From: Gautieria morchelliformis
Taxonomy: Eukaryota > Basidiomycota > Agaricomycetes > Gomphales > Gomphaceae
Direction: 5' to 3'
Assembly (NCBI GenBank): GCA_015179125.1
Contig: WHVA01000537.1
Span: 1-64,000, forward strand
Length of the DNA stretch: 64,000 nucleotides
Below are positions 44,832 to 55,330 of this stretch, one piece after another (positions within the stretch are counted from its first letter, which is position 1; each line of letters begins with the position of its first letter). A program made the position numbers and the translations under genes. Under the pieces are notes generated by a model. That model saw nothing but the letters and a program-made list of their open reading frames with translations, searched no databases and was not told where the DNA came from.

Positions 44832-45338
44832 CTACACTTGCATTGACATCAAGATGCATGCCTTCACGGTAGACAAATCCACCACCACTAACTCGGGCGA
44901 TGGTATCCGAATCTCTTGGCTGACCGAGGCTTGTCGCTCCCGAAACTCCTTAATCATATCGTCAAGACATTGTCTTAGATGAGCACGGGTAGCTACCTCG
45001 GCTTTCTTGGCCTCTTCCTCTCGGGCCTTCTTCTCGGCCTCCTGAGCCTCTTCTTGGGCTTCCTGGGTCCTCCTTGCTTCTTCCTCAGCTTCTCGCCTCT
45101 CACGCTCCTCCTCCTCGGCTTTTGCCTTGCATAGCTGCTCCCTTTCCTCCTCGGCTTCTTTCACTTTCCGGGCATCGTCCTCCCTCCTCTTTTGTTCCGC
45201 CGCGTCCTTGCACTCCTGGGCGAGGCGACGCTGCTCCTTCAACTCCTTCCTCTTCCTCTCTGCCTCTCGTTCCTCGCGCTCGAGTTCCGCATCGAGTTCC
45301 TTGACTGTGGGCTCTTGGGTGTCTTGGATGTCTGACAT
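44832..45338 (-). CDS. Charged coiled-coil ORF of element F
   Basis: Starts MSDIQDTQEPTVKELDAEL, about 130 bp inside the LTR, and is almost wholly a Glu/Lys/Arg/Ala-rich heptad region (EEERERREAEEEARRTQEA). It then has a short tail, RQCLDDMIKEFRERQASVS. Its position and composition parallel the ORFs at 5181-5450 and 58240-58617, but its start differs. Function is unknown. Confidence 0.6.
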   Translation of the reverse strand: MSDIQDTQEPTVKELDAELEREEREAERKRKELKEQRRLAQECKDAAEQKRREDDARKVKEAEEEREQLCKAKAEEEERERREAEEEARRTQEAQEEAQEAEKKAREEEAKKAEVATRAHLRQCLDDMIKEFRERQASVSQEIRIPSPELVVVDLSTVKACILMSMQV

Positions 45339-45429
45339 GAGGATTTTGATGATGATGGGAGGAAGCAGAAAAAGAGATGCGAAACAAAGCTTACATAATA
45401 CCCCCATCCCGGCAATCTCCAGGATCTCA

Positions 45430-45457
45430 CTTATGGCCTCATGGGTTCGGCCATAAG
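45430..45457. repeat. Hairpin in the leader next to LTR F
   Basis: Exact 9-bp arms cttatggcc/ggccataag with a 10-base loop, ending 10 bp from the LTR. This is where a primer-binding site would be expected. Confidence 0.7.
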
Positions 45458-45467
45458 GGGGAGGTAC

Positions 45468-45940
45468 TGTTAAGACCCATTCCCAAGTCCAGACCCGAGG
45501 CCTCGGCCTCGGTTCTCACTCAGGAACCTTCGGGCTTAACTCTGGTTCCCTATTGGTTCATCATTCACCCTGATCCCCTTTCCTAGATAGTCCTGCTCCA
45601 TTTCTGATGATCATCCATCAACCCTGCTTCCTGCTCGATATGGACATTGATGCCCTCTTTCCGTTCCTTGCAAATTAGTATATAAACCCCCCGTCATGTA
45701 CGCTAATTCCTCAGTTCTGATATCGATTAGATTCCTCATATCTTCCGCTCCTCTGTCTGATCCTCATTTCCGAACCTCAGCTTCCAGCCAAACCTGTCTC
45801 CAATCCCGTTTCCAAAATTAGGGCGGAACACTGTAGTTGGCACAACCTACGAAGTTGAAGCCAAGCCCTCTGTTCCGAACCTCGGTTATCCTCAGCTCGG
45901 CCCTTGGGTTGAGTCTTAAGTATGACTTAGGTTCTTAACA
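45468..45940 (-). repeat. LTR of element F
   Basis: 473 bp with inverted tips TGTTAAGA/TCTTAACA. A TATA-like gtatataaacc lies near 45679. No second copy is in the window. Confidence 0.75.
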
Positions 45941-46551
45941 CAACCACGAAGTCTCGAGCTCGTGCCGAGGCGAGGTCGCGTTCGGGGTGAACCATGAGGT
46001 TCGGGTGGTAACCCTTGTTAGCAAAGAACGGGGATATACCAGTGGTTGCGCTAGGCGCATTGTTGTAAGCGAACTCGGCTAGGGGAAGGAGCGAAGCCCA
46101 GTTGGACTGCTGATAGTTGCAGTAAATCCTGAGGTACTGTTCCAAGGTCTGGTTAGCACACTCGGTCTGACCATCACCCTTGGGATGATATCCCGAGGTG
46201 AAATGCAACCGCATGTCCAAGGCTTTCCCTAGAGAACACCAGAAGTGCGAGATGAACTCGGAACCCCTGTCCGAGGTGATGTGTGAGGGACTCCATGCTT
46301 GGAAAAGACATGGAGGAGGAAGAGGTGGCGAGCTCTTGCGATGTTATCTTGTCTGTGGTTGGAATGAAGATAGCCTGCTTAGTGAAGCGGTCAACAATCA
46401 CTAATATGGAGGTGAACTCGGATGAAGGTGGGAGCTGCTCAATGAAATCCATAGAGATTGAATTCCAAGGCTTCTCGGGAACGGGGAGTTGTTTCAGGAG
46501 ACCATAGGGCTTGTGACGTTGCGGCTTGCTTCGCATACAAGTGGTGCACAT
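45941..46551 (-). pseudogene. Integrase remnant of element E
   Basis: Reads MCTTCMRSKPQRHKPYGLL (end of the zinc domain), then NSISMDFIEQLPPSSEFTSI and ILVIVDRFTKQAIFIPT (first catalytic Asp region). Further on, FTSGYHPKGDGQTECANQTL carries the catalytic Glu region. Incomplete. Confidence 0.75.
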
Positions 46552-46680
46552 CTTGCAATACTCCTTGACAAAGGATCTAATCCCTGGCCAAGTGTAGTCT
46601 CGTCAGATCAGCTCCAAGGTCTTGTTGACCCCAAAGTGTCCCGAGAGAATATGATCGTGCTTGTATTGCAGGATGCGAAG

Positions 46681-48146
46681 TCAAAGGTCTTGGGCCGCTG
46701 GAACATAGGTTCGGTTGTCAAGCTTGAGAAAACCCTCGGGGTCTGTGGTCCACCTCGGGTCATTAACCAAGCCGAGGTGCGACTTGGCTATGGGGTCCGA
46801 GGGGAGGTTCGCTAGTATGTCAGCTCGGATCTGCTCGGTATCAAGCAGCGAAGCGGCTCGGAGTACGACGGGAGCGAGGTTAGTAGCTCTAAGGGACAAT
46901 GCCAGCTGGTGTTGAGTAAACACTGGCCGTAGGTTCTGTGGGTTTATGGTGGCATAGTCGCTATTCCCCTCTTTAAGGTAGACATCCCATCGTCTAGTGA
47001 GAGAGTCAGGCTTCGTTCCGAGGCAACCAGGTTGGAAATGAATGGCGAGGTTGAATTGGGAGAGGTATTCTGACCACTGAGCTTGTCGACGGGTTAAGAG
47101 CTTCGTTGTTGAAAAGTATTCGAGGTTCTTATGATCGGTGATAACGTTGACAGGGTCGCCAGAACCCTCGAGGTAGTGTCGCCAGCATTGAAAAGCTTCA
47201 AAGATCGCTAGGAGCTCCTTGTCGTGAACATCATAGTTGAGCTCGGTAGAGGTGAATGTGCGGGAGTGAAAAGCGACGGGATGAAGTTCGCCTTCCGAGG
47301 TTCGCAATGATAAGATTGCCGCTAAAGCGTAATCTGAAGCATCAGTCTCTACGATTAGTGGAAGATCAGGAATCCAGTGGGTAAGGATAGGAGCAGTAGT
47401 GAACGCCTTTTTCAACAGGTTGAAGGCTTGTCGACAATCCTCGGAAAATTTCCAAGGGGTACCCTTGCGGGTAAGTCGGGTGAGAGGAATGGTGATGTCG
47501 GAGTAGTTGTGAATGAAACGTCGGTAGAACTTGGCGAAACCGAGGAAAGATTGGATGTCACAACTTTGCGAGGTTCAGGCCAGTCTTGAATGACCTTTAC
47601 CTTGTCGTCCGCCATAGTGAGGCCCTCGGGAGAGAGTATGTAGCCGAGGAATTCAACCGAGTCGCGATGAAACTCGCATTTGTCTTCTTTGGCGAAGAGG
47701 TTGTTGAGTCGCAGTCGTCGCAAGACTTCCTTGACATGTTCAACATGTTTGGAGGGGTCACTGGAGTAGATTAGAATGTCATCCAAGTATACCACCACAC
47801 AAACGTCCAAAAGGTCGGCGAAAATCTCGTTCATGAATCTCTGGAAAGCAGCAGGGCCGTTAGTGAGACCAAATGGCATAACCAACCATTCGAACGACCA
47901 ATAGCGAGTCCTGAAGGCGGTTTTCCATTCGTCACCCTCGGCCACCCTTACGAGGTGGTAAGCGTGACGGGGGTCAATCTTCGTATAGATGCGAGCATTC
48001 TTTGGAGCATCAAGTAAGTCAGCAATCAATGGTAATGGGTACCGATCTTTTTTGAGATCTTGTTTAAACCTCGGAAGTCGACACACAACTGAAGTGAGCC
48101 ATCTTTTTTGTGGACAAACAATACCGGTGCACCATGAGGCAAGCAC
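46681..48146 (-). pseudogene. RT and RNase H remnant of element E
   Basis: The RT has [35 protein letters not shown] and [12 protein letters not shown]. The RNase H has LIVETDASDYALAAILS, VAFHSRTFTSTELNYDVHD and VITDHKNLEYFSTTK. The linker to integrase follows. Broken in a few places. Confidence 0.8.
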
Positions 48147-48493
48147 GAAGGTTGGATGAAACCGATGTTCAAGTGCTCGTCGATGAACTCACGAAGTGCT
48201 TTGAGTTGGAAGCTGAGAGAGAGTAGATGGGACGGATAGGCGGCGAGGTCCCTTCTTCAAGGTTGATCTTGATATCGTGTGGTCGGTGGGGGCTAGAGTG
48301 TCAGCGCGTGCTTTGCTGAACACATCTGCAAATTCGTGATATACTTCGGGAATATGTTTTTAACGTTCTCAGAAAGCTCAGAAGAGCTTTCTCCCGATGT
48401 TGCTCCTCGGCGAGGAGCTCAGGCGAGCCAGATTGAGCTGAAACACTTCAGATCCTTCCAATCTAGACGCGTGCATGAAAGCGGGTGCATTGA

Positions 48494-49003
48494 TTAGGGA
48501 AACGAGCGGTGCTTGCAACTTCGGAGGCGAGTTCTGAGGTGAGGTCGAAAGCGGGGCGAAGATGCCGTAGGCAAGGTCGAAGTCGTAGCCAAAGCTGAGC
48601 GGGCTGACATCGCCGTGGTCACTGGAGTCGTAGTTAGGTCGATGGTCTTGAAAGTAATACTGCCCAATACCCAGTCAATCGACGGATTGTAGCGGGTGAG
48701 CCAGTTGTGGCCAAGTACCACCGAGCAACTCGAGTCGAGCGAGGTTACGTAGAAGGTAACCCATTGTTGTTCGCCAGTCGGAAAGCAGATACAGAGGTCT
48801 AGAGCTTGGGTAATGGTAGTGTTAGTACTACCGTCAAATAGTTTCAAGGGTATAGGAGAGACAGGATAAGCAGGCATAGAGTACTTCTGGACAAATCTGG
48901 ATTCAATAAAACAGTCTGAGGACCTGCAGTCAACTAATGCAACAAAAGCGACATTGGGAAGCGAAGGCGAGGTTAGATCTACATTAAGGGAATCTTTGGA
49001 CAA
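48494..49003 (-). pseudogene. Protease-like region of element E
   Basis: VAFVALVDCRSSDCFIESRF corresponds to a retropepsin active-site segment. VVLGHNWLTRYNPSIDW is the conserved LGxxWLxxxNPxIDW closing motif of gypsy proteases. Confidence 0.7.
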
Positions 49004-49090
49004 TGAATAAGAACGGCACTGAGTCTGAGCACACGGGTGAGGTTACCGCAATCCTCGGATCGTGTGGTTCTGAGGTTGCTACCTATTTTT

Positions 49091-50074
49091 TCACCTCCAT
49101 GATGGAGGCCGAAGTCCCCTCGTTGGGGTCTTCGCTGCCCGACCTTTAGAACTGCTACCGCTGGTAGACTTGTTCTTCGGGCAGTCCTTGACGATGTGGC
49201 CTTTGGTGCCGCAAAGTAGACAAAGGCCTTGGTCGACCCGACGTTGGCGTTCCTCGGGAAGTAGTTTGCCATCCTTCCCGAGCTTGCTCGATATGTTGGG
49301 CTGACTCTTGTTGTTCGAAGAGTTGTTGTTGGAACCCTTGCCGTTGTTGTTAGTCTTGTTGCGGTTCTTATTGTTGTTGGAACCGCTGGAAGACTGATTG
49401 TTGTTAGTGGCATTGCTGCTGGACTGATTAGTGGCGCATGCAGGCTGGGAGCTACGACCATTGATCATGGCGTCATATTCCTTACGCTCCCAGTAACAGC
49501 TGTCGCATTCCAGCGCGAAGTTCCTAAGTTCAGCGAGGCTGCGGAATCGAGGGAAGTGAAGTAAGTCGTCCTTGATTCCTTTGGCCAAGCCCTTGTAGGC
49601 GAAGTGTCGGAGGGCCACGTCGTTCCACTGAGTCCGAGTCGAAGCTCGGGCGAAGTCGATAAAGAATCGCACGGCCTTGTGGTGCTCTTTCATAATGATC
49701 TTCTCGAGGTCAATCTCAGCTTGGGCAGCGTTGTCATATGGGCCGAAGTTGAGCTCGAGCTCGGCCTTGAAGCTGTCCCAGTCTTCGAGCCAATCTGGCT
49801 CGGGTTGGACTTCACTGAGGATCGCCGGCTCGAAATACTGTAGAGCTGAGCCGGACAGGTAAGAAATAGCATACTGCACCTTCGAGGCCCCAGTCTTGAA
49901 CGCTGTGGGGCGATCTCGGAAGTTGAGTACGCATTGAAGGAAGAAGGTGCGAAGCTTGGCCTGGTCAGTACCGTCATAACTATCCGGTTCCTTGACCTTG
50001 GCTCGTGCTTCGGACTGCGAGGTTTGCGAGTTTGATGAACACTCGACGCATAAGCTCGTTGTCCTCGAGGTCAC
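49091..50074 (-). CDS. gag of element E
   Basis: Capsid-type gag of about 327 residues: EPDSYDGTDQAKLRTFF, FRDRPTAFKTGASKVQYAIS, LEDWDSFKAELELNFGPYD. An Asn/Ser/Lys-rich low-complexity stretch (about residues 212-262) precedes the knuckle CLLCGTKGHIVKDCP. Typical of fungal chromovirus-group gypsy elements. Fossil. Confidence 0.8.
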   Translation of the reverse strand: MTSRTTSLCVECSSNSQTSQSEARAKVKEPDSYDGTDQAKLRTFFLQCVLNFRDRPTAFKTGASKVQYAISYLSGSALQYFEPAILSEVQPEPDWLEDWDSFKAELELNFGPYDNAAQAEIDLEKIIMKEHHKAVRFFIDFARASTRTQWNDVALRHFAYKGLAKGIKDDLLHFPRFRSLAELRNFALECDSCYWERKEYDAMINGRSSQPACATNQSSSNATNNNQSSSGSNNNKNRNKTNNNGKGSNNNSSNNKSQPNISSKLGKDGKLLPEERQRRVDQGLCLLCGTKGHIVKDCPKNKSTSGSSSKGRAAKTPTRGLRPPSWR

Positions 50075-50349
50075 CGAGGTCCTCGGGGGCAGGTTGGGGA
50101 GGTCCGATCGTTGTCAGAACCTCCAGAGCCATCACCTGGATCACCTGAAGGGTCACCGGGGTCAGCCCTACCTTTGCCTTTGTTACTAGGCTCGGCGGGT
50201 CTGCAAGGGGTATCCCCGGGGACGTGGTGAATCGTCGGGGGCTTCCGAGAAACGTTGTTGTTCTGATATACCCCGAAGGGTGCGAGAATGAGTTATCATG
50301 GACATAGTGAAGAAAAGGGATATGTAGGGTGTAAGCAGTCTGAAAATAC

Positions 50350-50897
50350 TGTTATGATACGATCCGTCGTAAGGTTGACCGAGGTCGGGAACGAAACCCG
50401 AGGTACGGTCCGAGGTTACGGGGCGAGGTTTGGATGGGGAAGTCGGAGAGGGACTAGGCTTCAGCTTATGTGCTGCGCGACCCTATGCACGAGTCCCAAC
50501 TTCAGAGGCAAACGAATAAGAGGCGAGGTTTGGCTTAAGAGGCGAGGCTTAGAAACTAGCTAGGGATCGAAGTTATACAATAGTTGATTTTCAGACTGAG
50601 GAGTAGGAATGCATACAGGGGGGTTTATATACGGGCGAGGGTACGAGTCAGGGGCGAACATATTAGTGGAGATCAGGGCGAGGTCAGGGCAAGGTAATAT
50701 GTGAATGATGCGTGATGGAGCGGAATCAGTAACTAAGGGGATACGGGCATGGGATCAGGGTCGGATATGAGCTCTAGCTCTAGCTCGGGCTTGGGCGCAG
50801 GATAAGAATCATATGTACTTGGGCACGAGTATCACAAGGCTCGGGCTCGGAAGAAAGTTATACCGGTAAGTAACCGGCCAAAGGCGGGGTTCTTACA
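50350..50897 (-). repeat. 5' LTR of element E
   Basis: 548 bp; plus-strand ends tgttatgatacg and ggttcttaca. A TATA-like tttatata lies near 50623. It forms the left arm of a large inverted repeat with 50898-51384. Confidence 0.75.
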
Positions 50898-51384
50898 CTT
50901 ACCGGTAGAACCTTTCTTCCAAGCCCGAGCCCGAGCCTGAGCTAGAGCTCATATCCGACCTTGATCCCATGCCCGTATCCCCTTAGTTACTGATTCCGCT
51001 CCATCACGCACCATTTGTATATTACCTCGCCCTGACCTCGCCCCCCTGACCTCGCCCTGACCTCCCCCTAATATGCTCGCCCCTGACTCATACCCTCGCT
51101 CGTATATAAACCTCCTTGTATGCATTCCTACTGCTCAGTCTGAAAATCAACTATCGTATACTTTGATCCCTAGTTAGTTTCTAAGCCTCGCCTCTTAAGC
51201 CAAACCTCGCCTCTTATTCGTTTGCCTCCGAAGTTGGGACTCGTGCGTAGGGTCGGCACAGCACATAAGCTGAAGCCTAGTCCCTCTCCGACTTCCCCAT
51301 CAGAACCTCACCCCGTAACCTCGGACCTTACCTCGGGTTTCACCCCCGAGCTCGGTCAACCTTACGAAGGATCGTATCGTAACA
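50898..51384 (+). repeat. LTR of family E, opposite orientation
   Basis: 487 bp, an inverted match to 50350-50897, from about cttaccggtagaacc to atcgtatcgtaaca. It has its own TATA-like gtatataaacc near 51103. The two LTRs are head to head with almost no spacer. Confidence 0.75.
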
Positions 51385-51409
51385 CCTACCCATTCGGGAT
51401 AGGCCATGG

Positions 51410-52135
51410 CAGTTGATTGGCATCGACTTCATGGGGCCCCTGCCCAAATCTAATGACTGTGACTACCTGATGGTAGTCATCAACCGACTAACGTCACACG
51501 TCCACCTCGTCCCAACCACGACGAGCGTGTCAGCCAAGGGAGTAGTAGCCTGGCTGTTTCTAACAGAAATTGTTCAGCTCCATGGAGTCCCAGACTCCAT
51601 CGTCTCAGATAGAGACTCAAAGTTCACGTCGATCTTCTGGCGTGAACTACAGCGACTCATGGGGACCAAGCTCCTCATGTCGACTGCCTTCCATCCCCAA
51701 ACGGATGGAATGACCGAGCACGCAAACCGCTTGATCGGACAGATATTGTGCGTGGTCGTCAGGGACGATCAGAAATGCACCCAACACATAGGACCATACC
51801 GTGTTGTCGAGGCGCATAATGACACCTCAACGGTGACCCTTGAGCTTCCCAACAAGCTGAAGAGCCGTCGTATATCACCGGTCTTCCATTCAAGCCTCGT
51901 ACGATGATACAAGGCTAACAACGACGAATTATTCCCTCGTCGTGAGGCCAAGTCATTTTATGACTTTGGAGCGAATGATGATGAGGAGTGGCTCATTGAT
52001 GAGATTATCGCACATCGATGGATAAACTCAATGGACCTGGAGTTCCAGGTCCACTGGACCCTAGGCGACGTGACATGGGAGCCCATGTCGTCGTGCAAGG
52101 ATCTTGAAGCCCTAGATAGCTACTTAGAGCTTTGA
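51410..52135 (+). pseudogene. Ty3/gypsy integrase with chromodomain (fragment)
   Basis: Integrase core with GIDFMGPLPKSNDCDYLMVV, IVSDRDSKFTSIFWREL and FHPQTDGMTEHANRL, then YRVVEAHNDTSTVTLELP and SPVFHSSLVR. It ends in a chromodomain-like EEWLIDEIIAHRWINS ... FQVHWTLGDVTWEP. That C-terminus defines chromoviruses. It lies 25 bp from the LTR at 50898-51384, but whether they belong together is unclear; element D lacks an integrase of this kind. Broken. Confidence 0.75.
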
Positions 52136-52139
52136 AAGT

Positions 52140-53000
52140 GAACTGGCTTACTTTACTTCGAAGATTGGAATGGGAATAACAGGTTATGCATTCCCAGGAG
52201 TGAGCAAGCAAGGCTTCTTAGTGAAATCCACGACGAAATCACTGAAGGAGCTCACGCCGGATATCACAGGACTTACAACAAATTATCCTCCACTTATTAC
52301 TGGCCCAGAATGAGTAGGGATGTCAAGAGATTTGTAGTAAGCTGTGACATTTGCCAAAAGGCCAAACTGTGAAGGCATGCACCAATTGGTCTGCTGCAGC
52401 CTCTCTACCTATTCCAGAAAAACCATTCGAAGTTGTCACTATGGATTTCATCACCGAACTTCCAGAAAGCAGTGGCTACGACTCCATCCTAGTCATTGTA
52501 GACAAACTCACGAAATATGCCACCTTCATCCCCACTCACAGCTCTGTGAATGAAGAAACTACTGCCAAGTTATTCTTTGAGCACATAGTGTCAAAATATG
52601 GAATACCTAGGCAGATAGTCTCTGACAGAGACTCCAGATGGACAGGGACGTTCTGGAAGGAAGTATGCAGATTAATGAACATGCGACGAGCACTACAACC
52701 GCATACCTCAAGCTGATGGCCAGACTGAGATTATGAATCAAGTACTGGAAACAGCCCTCCGTTCATATATTAATCCACTTCGGAATGACTGGTTTACTCT
52801 ACTACACCCTTTCAGTCTGTCATACAATACTACTCCCCACTCAGCTACCACATTCTCTCCCTCTTTCCTCCTCTTCGGATTTGCCCCTACTACCGTTGGT
52901 ACGCTCCTGCATCCAGAATCCGATCACGTGGCTAGGCCAATGGCTGCAGATCGTGCCTACCCTCGAAATCACATGCACTGGAGGCATAGTAAGGTTTTTT
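52140..53000 (+). pseudogene. Second Ty3/gypsy integrase fragment
   Basis: Zinc domain HAGYHRTYNKLSSTYYWP then CDICQKAK. Core MDFITELPESSGYDSILVIV, then YGIPRQIVSDRDSRWTG, and a QTEIMNQVLETALR/DWFTLLHPFSLSYN stretch. A separate, different integrase from the one just upstream. Broken. Confidence 0.75.
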
Positions 53001-53019
53001 GGTCCAAAAAACTGTGAAA

Positions 53020-53560
53020 AACTTTGAAGATTTTCCAAATTTTTTGAGTGGTTTTTATATAAAAAAAACTTTAAAAAAATCTTGAGTTGTTTTAAGAATT
53101 TCTCAATCCCAAAAAAGTGTGATAAAACTGTAAAAAAAAAGTTCAAAAAGCTTTAAAAAAACACAAAAAAATTCAAAGTTTCTTGAGACTTTTATGAATC
53201 AAGAAACTCTCTGAAAAATTTTGATTTTTTTCAAGATTTTTTGGGATAAAAAATCTTGAAAATATTGTAATAAAAATAGCCAAAAACTTTGGAAAAATTT
53301 AAAGTTTTTATTAGTTTTTTTTTTGGTATGAAAATCCTTGAGAAACTGAGGTTTTCCAAAGGTAAAATTTCTAATGAAATTGACGGTTTTGTTAGAATTT
53401 TTTGAGCAAGAAAATCGGGAAAATATTGTAAAAATAAATGTCAGAAAATTGTAAAGAAATTCAAAGTTTTTTTAAAGGTTTTTTAAGGGTTTTTTAAGGG
53501 TTTTTTAAGGGTTTCTTTGTGAAAAAGATCCTTGAAAAATATCAAGCTTTGGTTATTAGG
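53020..53560. repeat. AT-rich homopolymer-run block
   Basis: About 540 bp built mostly of runs of 4-9 A or T joined by short ctt/gaa pieces. It includes a triple repeat of agggtttttta (53478-53518). No gene. It separates retroelement remains from the repeat-rich right end. Confidence 0.7.
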
Positions 53561-53609
53561 GGGTTTCTTGGCTCAGCTAATTAGCACCTTGCAAGGCTAC
53601 CCAGACTCC

Positions 53610-54110
53610 CCCCAAGTGGCTGGGACCGCTATATCTGCCCTTTCGCTATGTGATGACTAAGCTCTACGAGGCGTGTCTGGCACTGATGGCACGTGACCGC
53701 GTTGATGGAGAAATGGTCTCGATCTAGAGGACAGCTGTCTCAAAACGCTTCGCTTTTTGAGATAGTTTAGAGTAGACAATAATAGTAGACTTCCAACGAA
53801 GAATTGGAGAAAACTATTGACATTTAAGTTCTGTAGCTATTAAACAAGACTACCAGTGTTCAGGATAATGGGTAAATGGGTCGAAAAACTATGTGTAACT
53901 AAAGGGGTGACTATTTCTAGGCATAAAGCCATGAAAAAGATGGGGGTAATGACAGGGGTGTTAGGCTTTGGAATAGAGTCTTGTACCTACTATACAAAGC
54001 TCCTGTCTACATGGTGTCAAGATAGTAATCAGCTGGTCGTGTCATGGAGCTCAATAGAAAATAGAAATTAAGTTTCTCTTGCGTAGCATATTTTGGATTA
54101 AGATGTTAAT
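53610..54110 (+). repeat. Non-coding direct repeat, copy 1
   Basis: Matches 54145-54720 in order: tgactaagctctacgaggcg, gagatagtttagagtagaca, aactattga, and ggtcgaaaaactatgtgtaac. CACGTG is present at 53690-53695. The distal half also matches 63350-63600 on the other strand. Confidence 0.7.
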
Positions 54111-54144
54111 TAGTGCCTTTCAATGAATAAAATCTATTGCTCAG

Positions 54145-54720
54145 TGACTGGAACCACTGTGTTCGCCCCTCTTCTGTGTGCTGACTAAGCTTTTCGAGGC
54201 GCGTCCAGCACTGATGAATGAGAGTCACGTGACCGTGTCGACAGAAGAACGGTGTCGATCCAAGGGATAACCAAGTCAAAGGCGTTCGCTTTTGAGATAG
54301 TATAGAGTAAACAGTGATAGTAGACCCTCGACGAAGATTTGGAATAAACTATCAAGATCTAAGCTCTGTAGCTATCAAACAAGACTACAGTAATTTCAGG
54401 AGGCAGAATAATCGATTCTGGATGATTTCGTTCATACATTTGTACTAGCTATTTATACTATGTTGATAGTAACTACTAGTGTTCAAGATATTAGACAGAT
54501 GGGTCGAAGAGCTGTTTGTAGCTAAGGGGTGACTATTTTATAGTCATAAAGTCATGGGGTGATGGGGATGGTGTCAGGATTGTCTGGGCATTGGAATAGA
54601 AATCTGTACCTAGTATACAAAGCCCCTGTCCATATGATGTTAAGATAGTAATCAGTCAGATGTGTCATGGGGTTCAAATAAAAAATGGAGCTGAGTTTAC
54701 CCTGCCCAGCATATATGCTG
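54145..54720 (+). repeat. Non-coding direct repeat, copy 2
   Basis: Second, slightly longer copy, with TCACGTGA at 54225-54232. Together with copy 1 it is a diverged tandem duplication of about 500 bp. Confidence 0.7.
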
Positions 54721-54724
54721 GGCT

Positions 54725-55010
54725 TGGAGATGGGGCTGCTGTCTCTGTGCCCTTTCTGTGGGGCAGCTAATTGAGTATGTGTACTGCGGATGACATTCTC
54801 AGGTCACTCCACAGCACCCTATATTCCTGCGCAGTCTATTGTCCTCTGCGGAGTTTGGTGCCCGCACCCCTCGGTGCCTATGGCCTGGCGCCTGTCGATG
54901 TCATGGCTGATGCCATCACTCGATAGGCATGCCATCCCTGATCGACCGCACGTGGTCGATGCCCGAACTCCTGTACATTACCCGATCTATGGGTAATATA
55001 TCATGTCGTA
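54725..55010 (+). repeat. Array-flanking repeat, left copy
   Basis: ggggcagctaattgagta, ttggtgcccgcacc and cacgtggtcgatgcccg match 63060-63330 in reverse complement. A partial further copy is at 55165-55330, where ggggcagctgattgaaca and ttggtgcctgcacctcctcgg recur. Confidence 0.75.
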
Positions 55011-55164
55011 AATTCATGTGATCGTTGTCTGCGCCGACGTCTATCATAAATGTCATTTCTGTTTCTTTTTGATATTTTTCTTTTTTTCTTTCTTTATTAG
55101 TTTCTTTTTATATGTAAATGATTTGAAATGGGATAGTTGCGTTTATCACAACAGCGTAAATGCT

Positions 55165-55330
55165 ACTCCTGGTGATTGGGCCACTGTCTCTGTATGGGGC
55201 AGCTGATTGAACATATGTGCTTGGAATGGTGTTCTCTCGTCATTCCGCAACGTCCAATGCTCCTGTGCAGTCTGTACTCCTCTGTGGCGTTTGGTGCCTG
55301 CACCTCCTCGGTGCTTTGCACCACCCAGTA
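55165..55330 (+). repeat. Array-flanking repeat, partial left copy
   Basis: Partial repeat of 54745-54890 directly adjoining the first minisatellite array. Confidence 0.65.

Larger units (their letters stand above)
44832..45940 (-). mobile_element. LTR element F, 5' part (broken)
   Basis: Minus-strand LTR (45468-45940) followed by a leader with a hairpin and a coiled-coil ORF. The LTR lies against the integrase region of element E at 45941, consistent with insertion into E. The rest of F is absent. Confidence 0.65.
45941..50897 (-). mobile_element. Ty3/gypsy element E (broken)
   Basis: Minus-strand gypsy element of a different family: 5' LTR 50350-50897, gag, protease, reverse transcriptase, RNase H and part of integrase, in that order. 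All main domains are recognisable, but it is broken in several places. It is bounded at the integrase end by the LTR of element F. Confidence 0.85.
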
